A stretch of 17,207 bases of DNA, from contig JARLHY010000071.1 in assembly GCA_031292015.1 (NCBI GenBank), positions 1-17,207 of the forward strand. Direction: 5' to 3'. The DNA is from Negativicutes bacterium. Its GTDB lineage: Bacteria > Bacillota_C > Negativicutes > Sporomusales_B > JARLHX01. How positions within the stretch are numbered: position 1 is the stretch's first letter; the number at the start of each line of letters is the position of its first letter. The notes beneath the pieces were generated by a model, which was given only the letters and a program-made list of their open reading frames with translations, ran no database searches and was not told the DNA's origin. The position numbers and the translations under genes are program-made. Shown here in pieces: positions 4,543 to 17,207 of this stretch.

Positions 4543-7500
4543 ATGTTCTATCCTGTTCCGGTGGGCAAAAGGGTCAGGTACAGTTACGCCAAGATCAGTG
4601 AAGTGCTGGATATGCCCAATCTCATCGAAATTCAGAAGAATTCGTACAACTGGTTTCTCAAAGAAGGGCTGCAGGAGATATTCCACGATATCTCGCCGAT
4701 CCAGGATTTCACGGGTAATCTGGTCCTCTCCTTCGAAAATTTCACTCTTGGTGAACCGAAGTATGCCGTGGAAGAGTGTAAAGAGCGCGATGTCACGTAT
4801 TCCGCTCCCCTGCGTGTCGGGGTGCGGCTGATTAATCGCGAGACAGGCGAGATCAAGGAACAGGAAGTCTTCATGGGAGATTTCCCGCTGATGACCGATA
4901 ACGGCACCTTTATCATCAACGGCGCCGAACGGGTCATCGTCAGCCAGTTGGTGCGCTCCCCGGGGGTTTATTACGGGGAATCCATCGATACCAGTGGCAA
5001 GAAACTTTATAACGCTACCGTGATACCCAACCGCGGAGCGTGGCTCGAACTGGAGACAGACGCCAACGATGTGGTATCGGTCCGGGTGGACCGTACCCGC
5101 AAGCTTCCTGTCACCGTGCTTGTCCGCGCCCTTGGCTATGCCTCCAGCGGGGTAATCACCGAACTGTTCAATGACGATGTGCGGGTCAGAGCCACTCTGG
5201 AACGCGACAATACCGAGTCCAGGGAAGAGGCCCTGGTTGAAATATATAAGAGACTCCGGCCCGGCGAGCCGCCGACGGTCGAAAACGCTACTCAGCTTTT
5301 AGAGACGCTCTTCTTTGATTCGAAACGTTATGATCTTGCCGCCGTCGGCCGCTACAAGCTCACCAAAAAACTGGGCTGGCGCCGCCGCCTGATGGGCAAG
5401 ACGCTGGAATCGCCGCTGGTGAACAAATTAACCGGCGAAATTATCGTTGCGGCCGGCAGCGTCGTTGATGAAAAAGCAATAGTCCGCCTCGAAGAAAGCG
5501 GCGCTTTTGACAACAACGAGCTGATCGAGGCCAAAATCCGCCAAAAAGACGGCCAGATTGTCAAGGTGTTGTGCAATCCGACCCTGCCATATACCCACCG
5601 GACCATTACCCGGGAGGATATTATCGCCACTGTCAGCTATCTGTTGAACCTTATGGAGGGACACGGCAACGTCGATGATATCGATCACCTGGGCAACCGG
5701 CGGCTCCGCTCGGTGGGCGAGCTGCTGCAGAACCAGTTCCGGATCGGTCTGTCCCGGATGGAGCGGGTCGTCAAAGAGCGGATGACTATCCAGGATATCG
5801 ACGTCATCACGCCGCAGGCCCTTATCAATATTCGCCCCGTCGTGGCCGCTATCAAGGAGTTTTTCGGCTCCAGCCAGTTGTCGCAGTTTATGGATCAGAC
5901 CAATCCGCTGGCCGAACTGACCCACAAGCGGCGTCTCAGCGCCCTCGGACCGGGTGGTCTGAGCCGCGAACGCGCCGGTTTCGAAGTCCGCGACGTCCAC
6001 CATTCTCACTATGGGCGGATGTGCCCCATCGAGACTCCTGAAGGTCCCAACATCGGCCTCATCGGCTCCCTGTCCACCTTCGCCCGGATCAACGAATTCG
6101 GGTTTATCGAGACCCCGTATCGCCGGGTCGACAAGGAGAATCGAAAAGTAACCGAGCAGGTTTTCTATCTCACGGCCGACGAGGAGGACGAGATGATCGT
6201 CGCTCAGGCCAACGAAGAGCTCAGTCATGACAACTGGTTCGTCGAGCCGCGGGTTACGGTTCGTTACAAAGAACAAATCTTGGTAGTGCCGGCGGAAAAC
6301 GTCGACTACATGGACGTATCGCCGAAACAGGTCGTTTCCATCGCCACGGCGATGATTCCCTTCCTGGAAAATGATGACGCCAACCGGGCTCTGATGGGTG
6401 CCAACATGCAGCGTCAGGCTGTGCCGCTCCTAAAAACCCAGGCGCCGCTCATCGGCACCGGGATGGAGTTCAAGGCCGCCCGCGATTCGGGCGTTGTCGT
6501 CCTGGCCAGGAACGCCGGCGAGGTCGCCAAGGTCACTGCCAATGAGATTCACATCCGCACCGCTGCCGGCGGTCTGGATGTTTATAAACTGCTGAAATAC
6601 ATCCGTTCCAATCAGGGAACCTGCATCAACCAAAAACCGGTGGTGTACCGGGGCGAGCAGGTGGAAAAGGGCGGCGTGCTTGCTGACGGCCCTTCCACCG
6701 ACAACGGTGAATTGGCTCTCGGCTACAATGTGCTGGTAGCTTTTATGCCATGGGAAGGCTATAACTACGAAGATGCTATCCTGCTCAGTGAAAAACTGGT
6801 CAAGGACGATATTTTCACTTCCATCCATATTGAGGAATACGAGTGTGACGCCCGGGATACCAAACTGGGTCCCGAGGAGATCACCCGCGATATTCCCAAT
6901 GTGGCGGAAGAAGTGCTCCGCGATCTGGACGATCGCGGCATTATCCGGGTAGGCGCCGAGGTTCGTCCCGGCGATATCCTGGTTGGCAAGGTGACCCCCA
7001 AGGGCGAGACCGAACTGACGGCCGAAGAACGACTGCTCCGGGCCATCTTCGGTGAAAAGGCCCGCGAAGTGCGGGATACGTCGCTGCGGGTTCCTCACGG
7101 CGAAGCAGGCAAGATCGTCGATGTCAAGGTGTTCAGCCGCGAAAACGGCGACGAACTTCCCCCGGGTGTCAACCAACTGGTCAGGGTCTATATCGCCCAA
7201 AAGCGCAAGATCTCCGAAGGGGACAAAATGGCGGGCCGCCATGGCAATAAAGGGGTTGTATCCCGCATCCTTCCCGAGGAAGATATGCCTTTCCTGCCGG
7301 ACGGCACTCCGGTCCAGATCGTACTCAATCCGCTGGGGGTTCCCTCCCGGATGAATATCGGCCAGGTGCTGGAAACCCACCTGGGGTGGGCCGCGGCTAC
7401 TCTGGGGATGAAAATTGCCAGAATGGATGCCGGCCTGGAAGACAAACTCCGCGAAGTCGGTTATGACTTCAGCAGTTACGGGATGCCGAAACAGGATACA

Positions 7501-8355
7501 GCCGGTATCCACATGGCCACCCCTGTTTTCGACGGCGCCACTGAGCAGGAGGTATTCAAGTCCCTGAAACTGGCCGGACTGCCGGCCGAGGGCAAAAGTA
7601 CCCTGTACGACGGCCGCACCGGCGACCCCTTTGACAATCCGGTCACGGTAGGCTATGTATACATGCTCAAACTGGCTCACTTGGTGGATGATAAAATTCA
7701 TGCCCGTTCCACTGGTCCGTACTCCCTCGTTACCCAGCAGCCGCTTGGCGGTAAAGCCCAATTCGGCGGCCAGCGGTTCGGCGAGATGGAAGTTTGGGCC
7801 CTGGAAGCTTACGGGGCTGCCTATACTCTGCAGGAACTCCTCACCGTCAAGTCTGACGACGTGGTCGGCAGGGTGAAAACCTATGAAGCCATCGTCAAAG
7901 GCGAAAATGTTCCCGAGCCTGGCGTGCCTGAATCGTTCAAAGTACTTATCAAGGAACTCCAAAGCATCGGCCTGGATGTCAAGGTATTAACCGAGGACGC
8001 TCAGGAGATTCTTATCCGGGAATCGGACGAAGATATTCATGAAACAGCCAAGGAATTGGAACTCAGCATCGGTGGCGAGGAGGGCGAACGCCCCTTGCCG
8101 CATGAGCGCAAGATAGCCGACTTTGAGGCTGACATGGTCGATGAGCTGGAAGCTAGCGACGACATCGAGCCCATCGAGGAAGAACTCGATATCATCGCCG
8201 AGATCGGTGAAATGACCCAGGATCAGGTTTCGACCAGGGAACTGGTGGATGACTTTTCTTCCCCCTTGCGCAAAGGTGTGAAAAAAGCGCTGAAAAAAGA
8301 TAAGAAAGTCGATCCACGAGAATACCTAGAGGAAGTTGACGAGGATTTCGAGTAA
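4543..8355 (+). CDS. rpoB: DNA-directed RNA polymerase subunit beta
   Basis: A 1270-residue beta subunit. I start at ATG 4543 ([18 protein letters not shown]), eight bases after AAGGGGTGA (4526-4534); an in-frame GTG at 4531 lies inside that ribosome binding site. The rifampicin pocket is wild type: [18 protein letters not shown] and [13 protein letters not shown], with D451, H461 and S466 equivalent to E. coli D516, H526 and S531, so no classical resistance change is seen. The active-site lysines lie in [12 protein letters not shown] (K895, K903). After about residue 1150 there is a roughly 120-residue tail that is first strongly acidic (to about 1235), then basic ([13 protein letters not shown]) and again acidic. 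It is followed by rpoC after only 21 bases and preceded by its own promoter and attenuator. Confidence 0.98.
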   Translation: MFYPVPVGKRVRYSYAKISEVLDMPNLIEIQKNSYNWFLKEGLQEIFHDISPIQDFTGNLVLSFENFTLGEPKYAVEECKERDVTYSAPLRVGVRLINRETGEIKEQEVFMGDFPLMTDNGTFIINGAERVIVSQLVRSPGVYYGESIDTSGKKLYNATVIPNRGAWLELETDANDVVSVRVDRTRKLPVTVLVRALGYASSGVITELFNDDVRVRATLERDNTESREEALVEIYKRLRPGEPPTVENATQLLETLFFDSKRYDLAAVGRYKLTKKLGWRRRLMGKTLESPLVNKLTGEIIVAAGSVVDEKAIVRLEESGAFDNNELIEAKIRQKDGQIVKVLCNPTLPYTHRTITREDIIATVSYLLNLMEGHGNVDDIDHLGNRRLRSVGELLQNQFRIGLSRMERVVKERMTIQDIDVITPQALINIRPVVAAIKEFFGSSQLSQFMDQTNPLAELTHKRRLSALGPGGLSRERAGFEVRDVHHSHYGRMCPIETPEGPNIGLIGSLSTFARINEFGFIETPYRRVDKENRKVTEQVFYLTADEEDEMIVAQANEELSHDNWFVEPRVTVRYKEQILVVPAENVDYMDVSPKQVVSIATAMIPFLENDDANRALMGANMQRQAVPLLKTQAPLIGTGMEFKAARDSGVVVLARNAGEVAKVTANEIHIRTAAGGLDVYKLLKYIRSNQGTCINQKPVVYRGEQVEKGGVLADGPSTDNGELALGYNVLVAFMPWEGYNYEDAILLSEKLVKDDIFTSIHIEEYECDARDTKLGPEEITRDIPNVAEEVLRDLDDRGIIRVGAEVRPGDILVGKVTPKGETELTAEERLLRAIFGEKAREVRDTSLRVPHGEAGKIVDVKVFSRENGDELPPGVNQLVRVYIAQKRKISEGDKMAGRHGNKGVVSRILPEEDMPFLPDGTPVQIVLNPLGVPSRMNIGQVLETHLGWAAATLGMKIARMDAGLEDKLREVGYDFSSYGMPKQDTAGIHMATPVFDGATEQEVFKSLKLAGLPAEGKSTLYDGRTGDPFDNPVTVGYVYMLKLAHLVDDKIHARSTGPYSLVTQQPLGGKAQFGGQRFGEMEVWALEAYGAAYTLQELLTVKSDDVVGRVKTYEAIVKGENVPEPGVPESFKVLIKELQSIGLDVKVLTEDAQEILIRESDEDIHETAKELELSIGGEEGERPLPHERKIADFEADMVDELEASDDIEPIEEELDIIAEIGEMTQDQVSTRELVDDFSSPLRKGVKKALKKDKKVDPREYLEEVDEDFE

Positions 8356-8376
8356 GAGTGAAGGGAGCGTAAGCCC

Positions 8377-12297
<3,921 letters not shown>

Positions 12298-12347
12298 ATT
12301 TCCCGCGGGGCTGTCAATCCGGCAACCTCGCCCCAAGCGGCATGAAG

Positions 12348-12382
12348 TCAATCGGCAAGCTGTCTTTCAGCTTGCCGATTGA
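12348..12382. other. Perfect 15-bp hairpin after rpoC, no U-tract
   Basis: TCAATCGGCAAGCTG (12348-12362) and CAGCTTGCCGATTGA (12368-12382) pair perfectly around loop TCTTT. The bases after it (TAACAAAATG) are not a T run, nor is there one on the other strand, so classical intrinsic termination is not supported. A preceding GGGGC/GCCCC stem (12307-12334) encloses GTCAATCCGGCAA, a near copy of the start of the big stem. It probably protects or ends the rpoBC message; the mechanism is unknown. Confidence 0.6.
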
Positions 12383-12442
12383 TAACAAAATGACACTCCT
12401 GGTGCCGTGGGCATAAAAGATGCATTTTGTCCTTGAATTTTC

Positions 12443-12471
12443 TTGACATGGATATACTGCAATGCTAAAAT
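12443..12471 (+). promoter_or_regulatory. Strong sigma-A-type promoter for L7Ae-family gene/str operon
   Basis: A perfect TTGACA (12443-12448), 17 bases of spacer, then TAAAAT (12466-12471) with TG at 12463-12464 (extended -10). Transcription would start near 12478, leaving a 139-base leader with two hairpins before the L7Ae-family gene. It is the only convincing promoter I see for the L7Ae gene-rpsL-rpsG-fusA-tuf block. Confidence 0.75.
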
Positions 12472-12518
12472 ATTAGAGTGTCCATGGATTGGTTGGATTT
12501 GTCTGTCAAAGAAAACCC

Positions 12519-12597
12519 GGCTTGCGTCGAGCCTTCGGGCGAAGGTGGAGCCGAGGTCGCCCTTGTCCAGAAGGAAAGTTTACTTTCCGTACAGGGC
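12519..12597 (+). promoter_or_regulatory. Two hairpins in the leader of the L7Ae-family gene
   Basis: Hairpin one pairs GGCT (12519-12522) with AGCC (12549-12552) and CCTTC with GAAGG (12532-12545), with an asymmetric internal loop. Hairpin two pairs GCCCT (12559-12563) with AGGGC (12593-12597) and GGAAAG with CTTTCC (12573-12588), with CCAGAA opposite GT. Asymmetric loops containing GA are the kind of site that kink-turn proteins read, and the gene downstream encodes one. This link is inference; neither loop is a textbook kink-turn. Confidence 0.4.
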
Positions 12598-12616
12598 ACA
12601 AGAGGAGTGAACGTCC

Positions 12617-12865
12617 ATGCCTGTTGACACCTTGAAAGTCGCCCCCAAAGCCGTCGGCGCGAAGCAAGCTGCAAAGGCCGTTGAGAAAGGTCTGGCAAGC
12701 TTGGTATACCTGGCTCAGGACGCCGATGCGAGGGTTACGGCCCCGATTCGCGACCTTTGCGGCCGCAAAGGGGTGGCGGTGGAAATGGTGCCAAGCATGG
12801 ATGAACTCGGTAAAGCCTGCGGCATTGAAGTAGGCGCCGCAGCTGTTGCACTGCTGCGAGGTTAG
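12617..12865 (+). CDS. rplGB: L7Ae/L30e-family ribosomal protein (kink-turn RNA-binding, YbxF-like)
   Basis: An 82-residue protein of the L7Ae/L30e/S12e/Gadd45 family, as small as the YbxF/L7Ae-like proteins encoded before rpsL in Bacillus. It shows the compact alpha-beta-alpha pattern: AAKAVEKGLASLVYLAQDAD (about residues 18-37), PIRDLCGRKGVAVEMV (about 43-58), then DELGKACGIEVGAAAVALL. Family members bind kink-turns in RNA; the cellular target of the bacterial protein is not well settled. ATG follows AGAGGAGTGA (12601-12610) by six bases. It has its own upstream promoter and leader and is separated from rpsL by a terminator hairpin, so it may be made in excess of the genes that follow. The gene symbol rests on position and family resemblance. 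Confidence 0.88.
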   Translation: MPVDTLKVAPKAVGAKQAAKAVEKGLASLVYLAQDADARVTAPIRDLCGRKGVAVEMVPSMDELGKACGIEVGAAAVALLRG

Positions 12866-12883
12866 TCGGGGACGGGCGTTAGC

Positions 12884-12926
12884 ATTATGCCCCTCGGCCA
12901 AGCCGCCGGGGGCATAATTATTTTAT
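12884..12926 (+). terminator. Intrinsic terminator between L7Ae-family gene and rpsL
   Basis: ATTATGCCCC (12884-12893) pairs perfectly with GGGGCATAAT (12909-12918), an inner CGGC/GCCG stem (12895-12905) extends it, and TATTTTAT follows. No clear promoter lies between this site and rpsL, so it is most likely an attenuator that lets part of the transcription pass into rpsL-rpsG-fusA-tuf. Confidence 0.75.
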
Positions 12927-12955
12927 AACTGACAATCGTGGAAGGAGGTGTACTT

Positions 12956-13330
12956 ATGCCGACAATTAGTCAATTGATCCGCAAAGGGCGGGAGGAACTG
13001 GAGAAAAAATCCACTGCACCGGCACTGAAAGAAAGCCCGCAAAAGCGTGGTGTTTGCACGAGGGTTTATACAACCACTCCCAAGAAGCCGAATTCGGCGC
13101 TGCGGAAGGTAGCCAGGGTGCGTCTTACCAATGGTATCGAAGTGACTGCTTACATTCCCGGTATTGGTCATAACCTGCAGGAACACTCTGTGGTACTGAT
13201 CAGAGGCGGCAGGGTCAAGGACCTACCTGGCGTCCGCTATCACATTATCCGCGGGGCTTTGGATACCGCTGGTGTGCAAAAACGCGGTCAGGGCAGATCC
13301 AAATATGGGGCGAAGCGCCCGAAGAAGTAA
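12956..13330 (+). CDS. rpsL: 30S ribosomal protein S12
   Basis: A 124-residue S12, the decoding-centre protein of the 30S subunit. The two streptomycin loops are wild type: [12 protein letters not shown] (with K43) and [13 protein letters not shown] (with K88 and D89, the residue methylthiolated by RimO in some bacteria). I start at ATG 12956, five bases after AAGGAGGTG (12942-12950); an in-frame GTG at 12938 lies upstream of the ribosome binding site and would make the product non-standard. The basic C-terminus [11 protein letters not shown] is typical. It follows a terminator-like attenuator and precedes rpsG by 36 bases. Confidence 0.98.
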   Translation: MPTISQLIRKGREELEKKSTAPALKESPQKRGVCTRVYTTTPKKPNSALRKVARVRLTNGIEVTAYIPGIGHNLQEHSVVLIRGGRVKDLPGVRYHIIRGALDTAGVQKRGQGRSKYGAKRPKK

Positions 13331-13366
13331 TGAAGCTGTTTAGTTTTTGACGAAGGAGGGATATGA

Positions 13367-13837
<471 letters not shown>

Positions 13838-13873
13838 TCCCGGGCTTCTGGGAAGTCCGTGCAAGGAGTGATA

Positions 13874-15955
13874 ATGGTGGCCAGAAAGTTTCCACTGGAA
13901 AAGACGCGGAACATTGGCATCATGGCACATATCGACGCCGGCAAAACTACTACAACTGAACGCATCTTATTCTACACCGGGAGAGTTCACAAAATCGGTG
14001 AAGTGCATGATGGAGCCGCGACTATGGACTGGATGGTACAGGAGCAGGAGCGAGGAATCACTATCACTTCTGCTGCCACAACCTGTCAGTGGACCGGTCA
14101 CCGGATAAACATCATTGACACACCAGGACACGTGGACTTTACCGTTGAGGTAGAGCGTTCCCTGAGAGTCCTTGATGGAGCTGTTGCAGTGTTTTGTGCC
14201 AAGGGTGGGGTTGAGCCCCAGTCCGAGACGGTATGGCGTCAGGCCGACAAATATGGTGTTCCCCGTATAGCTTATGTTAATAAAATGGATATCACCGGTG
14301 CTGATTTTTACCGGGTCCTTGATATGATGAAGAGCCGGCTCGGTGCCAACGCAGTGCCTGTTCAGCTACCGATCGGCTACGAAGACACCTTCAAGGGAAT
14401 CATCGACCTGGTCGAAATGAAAGCGCTGGTCTACACCGACGATCTCGGCAAAGTCAGCGAGGAGACGGCAATTCCCGAGGACCTGCACGAGCAGGCCGAG
14501 CTTTACCGGCAGAACCTCCTCGACGCGGTGGCTGAGAGCGACGACGAACTGATGATGAAATACCTTGAAGGCGAAGAACTTACCGTCGAGGAAATCAAAA
14601 GAGGCATTCGCTCGGCAACCATCGCCGTCAAAATGATCCCGGTACTCTGCGGGTCTTCCTACAAAAACAAAGGTGTCCAGCCGCTGCTGGATGCGGTTGT
14701 CGAGTACATGCCCGCTCCCACTGACGTTCCGGCGATCCGTGGCGTAAACCCGGACACCAGCGCCGAGGACGAGCGGCCGGCTGATGACACAATGCCCTTT
14801 GCAGCGCTGGCTTTTAAGATCGCGACCGACCCGTATGTCGGCAAGTTGTCCTTCTTCCGGGTCTATTCCGGCAGACTGACTTCCGGCTCCTACGTTTTCA
14901 ATTCCACCAAAGGCAAGAAGGAGCGGATCGGCCGGATTTTGCAGATGCATGCCAATCACCGCGAAGAGATCGAAGAAGTTTATACCGGCGACATCGCCGC
15001 GGCGGTGGGACTCAAAGATACTACTACCGGCGATACGCTGTGTGATGAGAAAAAACCGATTATCCTGGAATCGATGGTCTTCCCTGAACCGGTTATTTCG
15101 GTGGCTGTCGAGCCTAAGACCAAAGTTGACCAGGACAAAATGGGCATAGCCCTCACCAAGCTGGCTGAAGAGGACCCGACCTTCCGCATGTATACCGACC
15201 AGGAGACAGGCCAGACCATCATCTCCGGCATGGGTGAACTTCACCTGGAGATCATCGTCGACCGGATGCTCCGCGAGTTCAAAGTAGACTGCAATGTCGG
15301 CAAACCCCAGGTGGCTTATCGCGAAACCGTCCGCAAGACGGTCAAGGCGGAAGGCAAATTTATCCGCCAGTCCGGCGGCCGCGGCCAGTATGGCCACTGC
15401 TGGCTGGAACTCGCCCCCCAGCAACCCGGCCAGGGTTATGTTTTCGAAAACAAGATCGTCGGTGGTGTTATTCCCAAGGAATACATCAACCCGATCGAAG
15501 CTGGGGTCAGAGAGGCGATGGAGAGCGGAGTTTTGGCCGGATACCCGGTTGTTGACGTCAAGGTTACCGTTTATGACGGATCGTATCACGATGTCGACTC
15601 TTCGGAAATGGCCTTCAAGATTGCCGGCTCCATGGGCTTTAAGGCCGGTGCCTCCAAAGCCGACCCGTGCCTCCTGGAACCTTACATGAAGGTTGAAGTT
15701 ATTGTCCCGGAAGAATACATGGGCGACGTTATCGGCGACCTGAACTCGCGCCGGGGCCGCATTGAGGGTATGGAACACCGGGCCGGGGCACAGTCTATCA
15801 GATCCTTTGTGCCGCTGGCCGAGATGTTCGGATATTCCACCGACCTTCGGTCGAAAACTCAGGGACGGGGCAACTACTCGATGGAATTCGATCATTACGA
15901 AGAAGTGCCCAAAAATATCGCCGAGGCGATTATCACGAAGCTGAAGGGCGTTTAG
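13874..15955 (+). CDS. fusA: Elongation factor G
   Basis: A 693-residue translocation GTPase, the normal EF-G length. The GTP-binding motifs are intact: AHIDAGKT (18-25), DTPGH (82-86) and NKMD (136-139); the switch region ERGITI is present. Later domains include [10 protein letters not shown] in domain [11 protein letters not shown] in domain IV, and [10 protein letters not shown] in domain V. I start at ATG 13874, following AAGGAGTGA (13863-13871); GTG 13877 is an equally possible start one codon later, and GTG 13859 lies before the ribosome binding site and is rejected. The single full-length EF-G beside rpsG and tuf is the translational copy and not a tetracycline-resistance-type paralogue. 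It lies 49 bases upstream of tuf. Confidence 0.97.
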   Translation: MVARKFPLEKTRNIGIMAHIDAGKTTTTERILFYTGRVHKIGEVHDGAATMDWMVQEQERGITITSAATTCQWTGHRINIIDTPGHVDFTVEVERSLRVLDGAVAVFCAKGGVEPQSETVWRQADKYGVPRIAYVNKMDITGADFYRVLDMMKSRLGANAVPVQLPIGYEDTFKGIIDLVEMKALVYTDDLGKVSEETAIPEDLHEQAELYRQNLLDAVAESDDELMMKYLEGEELTVEEIKRGIRSATIAVKMIPVLCGSSYKNKGVQPLLDAVVEYMPAPTDVPAIRGVNPDTSAEDERPADDTMPFAALAFKIATDPYVGKLSFFRVYSGRLTSGSYVFNSTKGKKERIGRILQMHANHREEIEEVYTGDIAAAVGLKDTTTGDTLCDEKKPIILESMVFPEPVISVAVEPKTKVDQDKMGIALTKLAEEDPTFRMYTDQETGQTIISGMGELHLEIIVDRMLREFKVDCNVGKPQVAYRETVRKTVKAEGKFIRQSGGRGQYGHCWLELAPQQPGQGYVFENKIVGGVIPKEYINPIEAGVREAMESGVLAGYPVVDVKVTVYDGSYHDVDSSEMAFKIAGSMGFKAGASKADPCLLEPYMKVEVIVPEEYMGDVIGDLNSRRGRIEGMEHRAGAQSIRSFVPLAEMFGYSTDLRSKTQGRGNYSMEFDHYEEVPKNIAEAIITKLKGV

Positions 15956-16004
15956 TCCGCACTCGATAATAACCCGCGAAAGTAAACATTAGGAGGCTAG
16001 TAAA

Positions 16005-17207
<1,203 letters not shown>

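Noticed and set aside
5866..5940. Rifampicin- or streptomycin-resistance changes in rpoB or rpsL
   Set aside because: Key residues (RpoB D451, H461, S466; S12 K43, K88) are all wild type.
12938..12955. GTG 12938 as rpsL start
   Set aside because: It lies upstream of and across the AAGGAGGTG site; ATG 12956 matches the S12 N-terminus.

Overview
The window is the conserved transcription/translation 'rif-str' cluster of a low-GC-lineage (Firmicutes-type) bacterium, with every gene on the + strand: 'tuf (3' end only) - rpmG - tRNA-Trp - secE - nusG - rplK - rplA - rplJ - rplL - rpoB - rpoC - L7Ae-family gene - rpsL - rpsG - fusA - tuf'. Strong AGGAGG-type ribosome binding sites, the L7Ae-family gene ahead of rpsL, the L10 leader with an attenuator, no insert in the beta' trigger loop, and the RpoB N-terminus ([10 protein letters not shown]...) point to Bacillota. 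My best guess is Negativicutes (Sporomusaceae-like), from remembered sequence similarity and not from a search. GC content looks moderately high for the phylum.

Layout. 1-141 is the last 46 codons of an EF-Tu gene, followed by a terminator-like hairpin (278-309). A sigma-A promoter (382-411) then drives rpmG, an embedded tRNA-Trp(CCA), secE and nusG. rplK and rplA follow, and each is preceded by a copy of the L1-binding hairpin. The L10 leader and its terminator precede rplJ-rplL. A 478-base gap between rplL and rpoB holds a GNRA hairpin, a long inverted repeat, a near-consensus promoter (4269-4297), a chain of hairpins and an intrinsic terminator just ahead of rpoB. rpoB and rpoC come next. 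A 319-base gap after rpoC holds a 15-bp hairpin and a strong promoter (12443-12471) for the L7Ae-family gene, which is separated by another intrinsic terminator from rpsL-rpsG-fusA-tuf.

Together the genes make ribosomal stalk and L1-arm proteins (L10, L7/L12, L11, L1), 30S proteins S12 and S7, L33, the elongation factors EF-G and EF-Tu, the RNA polymerase beta and beta' subunits, NusG, and SecE. Regulation visible in the sequence is ribosomal-protein feedback (L1 and L10 leaders) plus internal promoters and attenuators that can set RNA polymerase output apart from ribosomal protein output.

I see no mobile elements, CRISPR arrays or unknown multi-gene system; the gene content is core housekeeping. 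The points most worth a second look are the structured rpoB leader, the twin L1 sites, a beta' module present three times, a NusG KOW glycine replacement, a four-cysteine motif in EF-Tu, and a perfect 141-base identity between the two window ends. The last most likely reflects duplicated tuf genes and could make this sequence look falsely circular.
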